Shown here piece by piece: positions 1 through 9,300 of a stretch of DNA of 64,000 nucleotides; within the stretch, counting starts at the first letter, position 1, and every line of letters starts with the position of its first letter. The translations under genes and the position numbers were made by a program. This DNA is from Haematococcus lacustris (taxonomy: Eukaryota; Chlorophyta; Chlorophyceae; Chlamydomonadales; Haematococcaceae): positions 6,765,950 through 6,829,949 of the forward strand of contig JASKMD010000004.1 of NCBI GenBank assembly GCA_030144725.1, given 5' to 3'. The notes under the pieces were generated by a model. The model was not told the DNA's origin, did not search any database, and saw only the letters and a list, made by a program, of their open reading frames with translations.

Positions 1-680
1 GTACGGCAGCTGAGCAGGACAAACAATCTCTCGCAGCGCGAGTGCCTAGGCAGCTGGGTGCTAACCCGCCAGCATGCCTTGGTGCCGTACCAGTGATAGG
101 GAGGGAGGGGGGCTAAAACAGCCTGGCATGAGGCAGACCTGGCAGGTTGGTCAGGCTTGGAGGGGGCGGTACGGGCAGGAGGTTGCTGGGTTGTACTGTG
201 AGGCTGCTGGCTGGGCAGCATAGCTGAGTGGGGGCCGTGTGCGCTGGCATGAGTGCACCATGTGGCACCACATCAGGCCCCACACCGGCGTGCCAGGCTG
301 CCACCTCCAGGCTGGGTGCAGTCATGCAGCAGTCGTGCAACAGACCATGGGCAGGCCTTGCTGACGAGGTGACAGCTGAGCACTGGCACTGACACTGTCA
401 CCAATGCATGGGGTGTGTAGCAAAACTAAACCCAGGAAGCACCCTGGTCTGAGCTTCAAGCGGAGCCAATAGCCAGTTTCAAACTCAATGCTTGTGTGGC
501 ATCAGTGGCTGACGACCTGGCCAGTGCGCCATTTCTGTCATTTTCTATGGATGTTACAAACGAAGGTTGGAAGGAATGTTGCATGGGTACGTCATGAGTA
601 CAACAATGGGCCAGCCATGCTGAACCTGGCTGAGGAGGGGCTTCCCACATATATAAAGATACAGCATTACTAGTCACCAA
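1..680. other. No gene recognised; one repeat fragment
   Basis: No convincing exon is visible. Positions about 200-330, read on the minus strand, resemble positions about 5,715-5,830 read on the plus strand: both contain a stretch like GGGGCCTGATGTGGTG followed by a shared block ending in CAGCCAGCAGCCTCACAG. The first part also resembles the segment coding GLMWCP in Fanzor copy A (near 1,575), so both may be tiny decayed pieces of that family. That link is weak. Confidence 0.3.
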
Positions 681-715
681 ATGTGTTCGTGTGCAAACAC
701 AGCCCCTATTTGCAG

Positions 716-1949
716 GAGAGATATGTACTGATGAGGGCTTTCAGCAGCAGCAGCAGCCCAGCAGCAGGCCCCTCTGACAGCAGCAGCAACAAGGGCCCAC
801 CAGCTGATACATGCATGAACCTGGCTGACAAGCGTGCGTTCTGGTTTGACCCAGCCACCCAGATGGACATGGGGTTGGGCCCCGGCGGCATCCAGGCAGT
901 CAGCGCAGCCTTGGGTGTGTGGGATGAGGATGGCGTACTGGACCGCTTCTGTCTGTATAAACACTTTGCTGATGTCCAGCCTCCGTGTCCCGGTATAGAA
1001 CAATGCGCCTCCCTGTCCTGTTACAAATGATGCAAGCGTGCAAACCGAGCCCCTAGTTGTAGGGGAGACATCTGCACATGTCATAACTAAGAGCCAACTG
1101 ATCACTGCCTAGCCTGCTCAACATGCTCCGCCTCATCACACACACAGTGGAGCGCCCTGCACTGATCACTGGCATGTTGCCAGACTGGTGGCAGCTGTTT
1201 GGTTAGGTAGGCCCTGGCTGCCCACCAGCACGCACAGTGGAGCGCCATGGGCGTGCCAAGCAGCTGGTGGTCTTCTTTGGTGCTGCTAGCATTGGCACTG
1301 GGGGTGGGTGGGGTACTGATGCGGTGTTGCGGGCCTGCTGCAAGGTGGTGTGCAGGCCCAGGGGCACAGACCAGCTGAGGGGCAGGGTAGTGCTTGTGGA
1401 TGAGCACCGCACCATCCGGGTCAGCTCAGCAGTGAATGGCCAGCAAACATGTGAGAGGCAGCTGAACAAGCGCAGGGCCACCAGGCCTGCGGACTGGAAG
1501 CCCACAGCAAGGCCAGTGGAACCCCGCCTGGTGCGCCCAGCATGGAGCCAGCAGCGTGACCAGCCAGTGCGGGGCCTGATGTGGTGCCCAGTAGTGGCCC
1601 CCCGCAAGTCCCCACAGGCCCCATGCAGCAGCCAGGCAGCCACACAGGCAGCAGCCTCAGAGCCAGGGCCCAGCACTCCCCCGCCAGCCAAGCGCAGCAA
1701 GCGCACCAAGGCTGAGCAGGCAGCTGAGCCCACCCAGCCCACCAAGGCTGCCAAAGCCAAGCCAGCCCCACAGCCAGGCAGGTGTCTGGACAGGGACTGC
1801 AATGCAGCGCTGAACATGCAGCGCATTGGGGAGAGCAGGTGGCGGCCACTGGAGCTGTGCTACTGGCCAGACCAGGGAGCGCTGCCAGCCAAGGGCAGGG
1901 AGTACCCTGGCCTGGGCTACAAGCGGCTGCGAGACAAGCCACCAAAGGC

Positions 1950-2001
<52 letters not shown>

Positions 2002-2016
2002 GCTGTGACACAGTAG
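716..2016 (+). pseudogene. Fanzor/TnpB-like protein, copy A (internally deleted, catalytic Asp lost)
   Basis: Two separated blocks match the better copy D at 55.5-57.0 kb. Block 1 (about 745-960) encodes the RuvC-I region with FDPATQMDMGLGPGGIQAVS; copy D has GLDPGAIQAVS, so the first catalytic aspartate is glycine here. The following roughly 140-residue alpha-helical part is missing. Block 2 (1,240-2,016) is open for 259 codons and encodes KQLVVFFGAASIGTGGGWG, then VDEHRTIRVSS (TnpB/Fanzor zinc-ribbon lead-in, normally DEYRTS.xCS), then LMWCP, a basic Pro-rich insert, and the RuvC-III signature DRDCNAALNMQRIGE. It ends with a CAG-encoded run of 17 Gln. Family knowledge: TnpB and Fanzor are RNA-guided nucleases that use a split RuvC D-E-D triad. 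Inference: a dead copy. It shares its C-terminal style (PKAQQQQ) and 3' flank with copy C. Confidence 0.75.
1050..1065. repeat. Perfect 6-bp stem palindrome of the Fanzor-associated hairpin motif
   Basis: CCCCTA-GTTG-TAGGGG. The same design occurs at 2,825-2,840 (CCCCTA-GTTC-TAGGGG), at 7,290-7,305 with one mismatch, degenerately at 703-718, and in looser form at 55,282-55,307. All lie next to Fanzor fragments. It may be an element-end or transcript structure. Confidence 0.55.
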
Positions 2017-2275
2017 TGTGTGGCCCCCCTTTGTTGAGCTGTCATCAGCTTACACGTAGTGCATGTTTGTCATGCCAACTCTACATCACAGCCTTAACGG
2101 GTCAGGCAATAATGTAGGTGGTAAGCGACCATGATCATGTGTATGCCATGTATAAGCCATGTGCATGCTATGAGCATGGGGACTCCACACAGACAAAACT
2201 CCGTGTTGTAGGGGTCCACACTGAGTGTTCCACTACAATGAACGCTCAAGGTTGAGGGCCAAGGTGCTGATGAAC
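2017..2275 (+). other. Conserved 3' flank of Fanzor copy A; candidate omega-RNA / right-end region
   Basis: Starting just after the stop codon, about 240 bp match the region downstream of copy C (39,337-39,060, minus strand) at roughly 80-85% by eye. Shared blocks include GAGCTGTCATCAGCTTAC, TGCCAACTCTAC, GTCAGGCAAT, GACCATG, CTCCACACAGACAAAAC and GCTCAAGGTTGAG, ending at CCAAGGTGCTGATG. It encodes no obvious protein. In OMEGA systems the guide RNA is encoded at and beyond the nuclease 3' end up to the transposon right end. The assignment here is inference from position and conservation. Confidence 0.5.
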
Positions 2276-2358
2276 GTCCCCCACATGACCTGCTACGTGC
2301 CATGGCCCCAGTCCTTCCCAAGGTGTCATGAGCATCATGTCTCTTGTGTGCCATGCAG

Positions 2359-2760
2359 CTGGATGCGGAGGCAGCTGATGTGTCTCAGCGACGGTGGGGA
2401 ACATGCAAGCAGCTGGTGGTGTTCTGTGGCAAAGCTGGCATTGGCACGTGGGGTGGGTGGGGGGCCAATGCCGTGCTGCGGGCCTGCCGCAAGGTGGGGC
2501 CCAACAGCAGCACGCCAACAGATAGGCTGCCAGGCACGGTGGTGACTGTGAACGAGTTGCGCATCAGCTCAGTTGTGAACAGCCCCCAGCCCTGCAAGAG
2601 GTGGCTGAACCGCAGCAAGCCCACTAGGCCTTTAGGCTGGAACCCCTAGCAGGTCAGGTTGAGGACGGCTTGTTGCGGTCAGCCCGGAGCCAGCGGTGTC
2701 AGGCGCCAGTGACGGGGCCTCATGTGGTGCCTCTGGGTGAACTAGAGGTTCTAGTAGAAC
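2359..2760 (+). pseudogene. Fanzor/TnpB-like fragment, copy B
   Basis: Begins right after the same splice acceptor (CCATGCAG, then CTGGATGCGGAGGC) that opens the last exon of copy D. It encodes KQLVVFCGKAGIGTWGGWG, then VTVNELRISSVVN, where copy D has VDEFRTSRVSS, so the DE/RTS signature is degraded. A TAG stops the frame at 2,647-2,649. Nucleotide similarity continues to about 2,735 (the ATGTGGTGCC block) and the RuvC-III part is absent. It lies in the same orientation as copy A, immediately after A's 3' flank. A dead fragment. Confidence 0.7.
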
Positions 2761-2824
2761 ACCCTTGGGGGAGGGAGTGGGGCCGGCCCGGACGTCATCG
2801 GCCAGGACATTCTAGATAATGCAG

Positions 2825-2840
2825 CCCCTAGTTCTAGGGG
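2825..2840. repeat. Perfect palindrome CCCCTA-GTTC-TAGGGG
   Basis: Second perfect copy of the hairpin motif found beside the Fanzor fragments. It lies just beyond the end of copy B similarity, as expected if it marks an element end. Confidence 0.5.
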
Positions 2841-3129
2841 AGTTATTTGTTAAGGCACACGTTGCTCGCAGGGCTAACGAGGAAGTTTTTTTGCACCCGC
2901 GGCCTTGATGAAGGCATGGTGGCATGGACGCTGGCAGGGGCTGGCAGGGGAGCTGCGATCATAGGCTGTACATGTTCTGATACCATCCGTCTGCACCCAG
3001 TGTACCAGTAAAACACAACGATGAAGTGTCCACATCCGCACTCCTGCTCTTGATCGCATGGGGTCCGGCGTACTTTACATGGCTTGCCGAAGTGTTGAGC
3101 TCGGCGATGCGCCGTAGATGGGGGGTTAG

Positions 3130-4761
3130 ATGCAAATGGCGCTGGCTTGCCCGCAAATTGCCCCCGGAGCTGGTTGGTACAGACGTCCTGACAGGCCGAG
3201 GCTAGCAGCTCCGTGTCGAGCATCGGTGTCCCTCCCGCTGGCTGAGGAAGAGCTGCGCCGTCAGCATTCCGACGAGCAGTCACCCTCCGCCTACGTCCGG
3301 CCCCAACCCCGTAGCTATGCTCCGCCCAGCATCTCCAGCACACCAACGCTGCGGCCTTCAGCAGAATGGTTCCCAGTCTGGATGCGCTACCGCAGCAGAG
3401 AGGAGAACTACGTGTTCTGGGAAGACAAGTTCAAGCGCAACTCCATCGATGTACACTGTGAGGCCCTTCAGAGCCCCACAGAGCCTGCATGCTGGGATGC
3501 AGTTTATGCCCTGGTATCAGCAGTTGGGTCTGTTGGGTGGGTGCTGCAGATGCAGAGTGCCGATGGACCCTGTTCTCTACATTTTGGTACCTGGTGGTGC
3601 TGTTCCGCTTCCAAGCGGTGCCACCTGCCCTGCGCTTCCTGTTGCATGTGATGTGGCGGGCTGTGATGATGAAGGTGTACGAGGCCCACAAAGCCTTTGT
3701 GTTGTGGCGTGAGTGGTGCCTGCTGCCAGCCAGGTACTCAGTACAGCCCAAGCAGGGCAGCTGCCTGTCTGCCGTCCTGCTGGCCCACACAGATGCTGTC
3801 CCTTGGCCGCCCCACCCCAGCCGGCCAGCCATCGGGTGCTGTTTCATCGCTGCATTGCAGAGCACAATGAACACATGTAGGGTAGCAGCATGTCCATGAC
3901 GTCGCCCAAACACAGCTGGGTGTGCCCTCCCTACAAAGCAAGGGCTTGGGCAGCAGCATTGCAGCGGCAGCATGGCCAGCAGGAGGCTGCAAGTGCCAGT
4001 GGGAGTGGCAGCAGGGGCCTGACACCTGGGCCTGCTGCCCACCTCCACCCTTGCTGCCTGATGGCCGCAGAGGCTAAGCTTGACGCGCATCTGGCCCGCC
4101 GCGCCACCGAGGGCCGTGTGTCTGCCTTTTCCAAGACCATGGCGCTGCGCCGCCTGCACTGGCAGAACAACCTGGTGGGCGAGCTGATGTACCTCGTCAA
4201 CGTGACCAAGGTGCGGCCAGGCACTCAGCCAGCAGCGCATGAACCTGTGTCCATGCACCTGTACCCCTGCACCTCAGCTCCCTACTCCAGCCCCTGCAGC
4301 TGCCCTTCAAGCACCTACACCTGCTCCCACCACCCACAGCCTCTGGCAACCACAACCCCAGAGCACAGCTACAGCCCCAGAGCAGCACAGCCAGTGGCTG
4401 ACTGATAGCATGGTGCAGGCCCCTGACCAGCAGGCATGCCAGTGGCAGTGAGCTGCGGTGCCCAGTGCAAGCTGGCAGGCGAGTGGCTGAGGGACCAGGT
4501 TGCATGTGGCCACAGCAGGGCACCACTGCACAGCAGATGCCAACGCCTCTCACTGGGGCTTGCCTTGGCTCAAGAGCTGTAGCTGCTGATGTGGGGTGGC
4601 TGCCAGTGGCCTCCAGGGCTCGCTGATCTGCTCACCAGGGGCCTGTTGAGGCTGTTGGCCTAAGGCGATGATTTTCCTCTTGTCTGCAGACGGGTCGGGT
4701 GCACCTGCTGCCTCCTCGCCGCCGGCCCATGCAGCGTCCCAGCTTCTTCTGGCTGCTGTGA
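3130..4761 (+). CDS. Predicted small membrane protein, 232 aa, unrecognised
   Basis: Four exons join in phase: 3,130-3,457, 3,550-3,708, 4,071-4,210 and 4,690-4,761, with donors GTGAGG, GTGAGT and GTGCGG and acceptors ending GCAG. The N-terminal ~80 residues are Arg/Pro/Ser-rich and could be an organelle-targeting region. Residues ~85-110 (WFPVWMRYRSREENYVFWED) are aromatic and charged. Exon 2 holds a hydrophobic stretch (TLFSTFWYLVVLFRF) and a second weaker one (LRFLLHVMWRAVMMKVY), so one or two membrane helices are likely. Exon 3 is amphipathic and basic. The product ends in FFWLL. A TGTAA poly(A)-type signal follows at 5,078-5,082. The start codon is uncertain: a short upstream exon is possible because TTAG directly precedes the ATG. 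I do not recognise the family. The phase-consistent exons and non-repetitive coding character argue for a real gene. Confidence 0.6.
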
Positions 4762-5163
4762 GCCTCGAGCAAGGGGAGTGGCGTAGATGCTGGCTGCATG
4801 GCTGTGGTGCTGGCTTGGTGGTGTTTGCTAGAATGTCACGACCATGCATTGCAACCCACTATCACACTGACATGGCCATGCAAGCATTGCTTGTATCATT
4901 AAGAGCAACTGAAGCAATGGTGATGACAATGGCTGAGACCGCTGAAGTCGTCAGCCGTCAGGCTGCTTGGCCGCCCTCCCCCTCTAGGGGTTCAGGGCTT
5001 TCTGCAACGCACTTCAATACTAGGTGCGCAAACAAAGGTGCATGGGATTGAATCAGAGCCACGTAGGTTATCATTGTTGTAATGGATACTCCGGCTGCTC
5101 CCTGATGGGATGACTCACTCGAAGATGAAACGCATGACGTCATCCACTATCCCCTCTGTGCAT

Positions 5164-5557
5164 CTTGTGCACGTGCGGTGATTCAAAGCAAACCCCTCAA
5201 TGCGAGCCGTCTATATCTCCATCCGCTATTGCCAAAACTAGACCTTTTAAATTAAATCTGACTGTCTAAAAAATACTATCTTTCATACGCACGTGCCCGT
5301 GGCGCGCCGTAACAGCCCCGGAGGGCCTGCTAGGGGAGGCAAATGCTCTGGCAGTGGCGTCCCTCATAGCTAAAGGAATACAGCCCACGTAGCTGCCGTA
5401 GGAGGATATGCGCCTCCTCCAGGAGCGGTGCCCGCAATCGTAGTTCAGCATGTTGTAGTGAAGCAGCTCAAGCCATTGTGCACGTGCGGTCATTGAAAGC
5501 AACCCCCTCATTGCGAGCCAACTTCCATTCCCGTCCTCTATTGCCAAAACTGGACCT
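5164..5557. repeat. Direct repeat pair of about 83 bp
   Basis: 5,164-5,247 and 5,475-5,557 share CTTGTGCACGTGCGGT-type starts, CAATGCGAGCC-type cores and TCTATTGCCAAAACT near the end. No coding potential is seen. It lies in the otherwise empty interval 4,762-6,250. Confidence 0.6.
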
Positions 5558-6326
5558 GGTCAATGTCATGCGACTCGTAGTTAACGCTGCCTGTCTTTAA
5601 TGCATGGCAAGGCGTATGCCAACCCTCATGTGAGTGGCAGCAAAGCGCTGGGATTGGAGTGCGTATCAAGCAATGGCGCGATGATGAAGTCGTCATCCAT
5701 GATGCGACACTGCTGGAGGCAGCAGCCTGGCATTCAAGTGCGGGGCCCGATGTGGTGGTACATGATGCCAGCGCCCACGGCCCCCACGCAGCTAGGCGGC
5801 TCAGCCAGCAACCTCACAGCCTACCGACGGATGAGCACTCGACTACAGGCTGTTTTCATCGTAAAAGCAGACTGCTTCATGCTTTGAGCTCTACTCACCC
5901 TTATCTCTTGCTGACACACCCTTGCCGCCATTCGTGGCAATACTCCATGCAATGACAATTTGCGAGATGTGAAGCGCAAGCTCGGACGCAAGCGAGCATT
6001 GGTGTTACGGTGGGAGTAAGAGCGCAGGACTCACAGCTTTGGTATTTGAAGTCCTGCAAACAAAGACCTCGGCATCGCTACCTACCTGGCAGTGCGGCAG
6101 CCCAACGTCAGCCCACTCCATTGCCGACGGAGTTTAGTGACGTCAGCTCGTCGACTTGTCTGTTCACTCCACGAGCATCGCACCGCATCCGAAGCACCCG
6201 CAGATGCTACGCTACTGCTTGTTTGTAGGACTGTGCGCCACGCTCCTCGCGGGTGGGCGCTCCCCGGCTAGGGTTGCGTGCGTGCCAGGTGCAGCTGGTT
6301 CAGGTAGCCCGTGCCTTGGTTGCAGG

Positions 6327-9300
6327 TGTTCCCCTTCACTGCGCATCCAAGCCACTTGTCGTCACCCCTCGACCAGCGGCTGGGCAGACAGGGGACTGGG
6401 AACTGGGTCCTGAACTCCCCTTGCCGAGCCTTATAATTGAGCTTCCTCGCGCCCCGCCGGCACTCCACCGCGAGCCAGCGCCCCCACCCCCGGAGCCGCT
6501 AGGTACGCCGCCGCTTGTGTCGCCTGCGGCGGTACACAGCCCGCAGCATGTCACCTCACTGCCGCCGGAGGTAGAACAAGCGCAGCAGCGGGCGCGCCAC
6601 GAATGCAGCCGCCCAGCAGATTGCGGAGGCGAGTCTTCTCAGCCAGCTCCGCAGCCCCCCGCGGCTCAAGTTGGGGCCACCAGCAGCGTGGCGCGACAGG
6701 TGCTGGCAGGCCTTGCGCTGGACACGGGCCCAGCGGCAGCAGCTGTCAGGGCCGCCAGCCACGCCGCGATGCAGCAGCTGCAAGCGCAGGAGGAAGGTGC
6801 CAGGAAGCTGTACGCCAGGGCAGTCGCTGCAGCACAGGCACAGCACCAGGCCGCCAGAGCTGCTCAGGTGACTAAGGCAGGGACGGACAGGACAGGCAGT
6901 GCAGCAGGGGCAGCGACAAAGGAAGGAGAGTGCAGAGTGCTTGGGGTAGTAGTGGAGGAGGAGAGTGGGACATGCTGCCTGGGCTGTCGGATGGGATGAG
7001 ACCTGATGTTCACTGGTGAACTCCAAGGAGCAGACACAGACCAGGGCTGAAGGTGCAGGGCTGAAGAGGAGGTAAGAGGTATGGGGCCCCAGCCCAGGCC
7101 TCAGCACTGCCCCTGCTCTGCACCCTTTTTGAGACTGCCAAGGCCCATGGCAGCATGAGCCTTGTCAGCCTAAGTCAGGCAGGGTGAGGGCACGACAGCA
7201 AGCAATAAGTTGCTCCACCATGGCATGAGTACCTAAACACCTGCATCAGCACCCGCCCTGGCACCCCCAGCATGGATCAGCGCATAGTTCCCCTACTACT
7301 AGGAGATGCGTTATCTGTAATCCGAACTGTCGGTTCCATGGGTCACAGTCCTTTGTCTCCCCACATTGCCAGTGCTGCACGGTGTAACAGCCGGCACCAA
7401 TACCTAATTTCATACCCCCACCCCCTAACAAGGGTGGGGCGATAGATGTTGGCTTGAAACACATGCTCTGATTAAGCAACAGCTTAAGCATCGCCTAGGG
7501 CACACATGCCACTGTTCTACAGGCTGCTGGGCCTTGGGAGCTCGGTCTCGCAGCTTCTTGAAGCCCAATGCTGGGTACTCCTTGCCCTTGGCAGGAGCCG
7601 CTCCTCGGTGTTTTCTTTCTATCTTTCTTCTTCTTTTTCTTCTTCTGGTGGTTAGGCCACCCCCTCATGCCAGCAGCAAGCCCGGCAGGCAGCAGAGCCA
7701 GCCAGCAGGGACCTGTTGGATATTCATGGTCAGCAGGAGGTCCCTGGGTGGTGGTGGGGCCACCCCCTCACGCCAGTCAGCCTTGACTGCCTGCGGGCCA
7801 TGACTCAGGGTGGCAGCTGCTGGCTGCAGGAGCGGCTGGACGGCCTGGCCCTGGCACGCTCTGACGCCCGACTTGAGGCGGACTTGGCGCGGGCCGAGGC
7901 AGTGGAGCAGCAGCTGGAGGCTCAATGGGAGCTAGTGGCGGGTGAGGGGTGAGGGGTGAGGGGTGAGGGGTGAGGGGTGAGGGGTGAGGGGTGAGGGGTG
8001 AGGGGTGAGGGGTGAGGGGTGAGGGGTGAGGGGTGAGGGGTGAGGGGTGAGGGGTGAGGGGTGAGGGGTGAGGGGTGAGGGGTGAGGGGTGAGGGGTGAG
8101 GGGTGAGGGGTGAGGGGTGAGGGGTGAGGGGAGCAGGGGCAGGGGGTCCTACAGGGAAGGGGAGGGTGAGGGGTGAGGGTGGAGGCGGGGAGTTGGTGGC
8201 AGAAGGAATTGGAGGGGGTGAGGCCAAGGGGTGAGGTTGCGAGTAGGGCCCAGGTGCATGGCACATGCTGTGCCCTCGCCTGGCCAGTCTTGTTCTTCTT
8301 TTCTTTCTTCTTCTTCACTCTTACCTGTTTACTATTTACACCCTGGCAGTGGTGCAGTCGTCTGTCGCGTGCATGTCTCCCCCTACCTCCTACCACCACA
8401 GCATTGACAGGAGTCATTAGCCAACATGCGGAACCACCCAATCACAGCTGTGCCCGCGTTACACGGATCACACTACCAGGAGTATGCATGTCTGGTGCGT
8501 GTGCTGCGCAGAGCTGCGAGCTGAAGAGCTGGTCGCCCTGAGCGATGTTGACGCCCTTGCTCACACAATCTCACTCCTCCAGGCCGCCCAGGTGTGACCA
8601 CCCTCACCCCTCACACTCCATGCTCAGCTGACCCCTGCCGGCCCCGCCGGCCCACCAATGCCACTCTTGCCTGCCCCCCTGCCTTCTTGTAGGCACATGA
8701 GCAGGTGGAACTGAGCTTAGGGCTGAGGGACTTGAGCCTGGCAGCTGCGGCTGGGGCAGCAGCGCTACAAGCCCAGGCCCAAGAGCTGATGGCGGCGGCC
8801 CATGCTGGGGTGGTGCAGGAGCAGGCACTGCTGCAGCAGGTGAGGGTAGGGCAAGTATTGGGCTCAGCATGGCCAACATGGCCTGGTCAAACAGGTCAAA
8901 CAGGTCAAACAAGTCAAACAAGTCAAACAGGTAACAAAGGTCAAACAGGTCAAACAGGTCAAACAGGTCACAAAGGTCAAACAGGTAGCAAAGGTCAAAC
9001 AGGTCCAGGAGGTTACACAGATGGGGTTTGTTTCTCTAGGGTGAGGGGCATGTGGTGAGCAGGGCTGCAGGGGCCAGTCTGGCGGGGGGGAGGGAGGGTA
9101 GGGAGGTACAAGGCCGGCACAAGGCCGGCGGCAGGTCGCGTGGTGGCAGTGAGCTGTTGCCTGGTTGTGCAGGGGGGTCGAGAACAGAGGCAGACTGGGT
9201 AGGTCATGCATGTAGGTCATGCATGCAGACTGGGTAGGTCATGCATCCCGTTCCACTCCGCACAAATGCATGTTTATTTCATACGCTTGCGTGGCACATG

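Noticed and set aside
7941..8131. CRISPR-like regular repeat
   Set aside because: Pure tandem heptamer without spacers; the same holds for the 8,885-9,009 9-mer.
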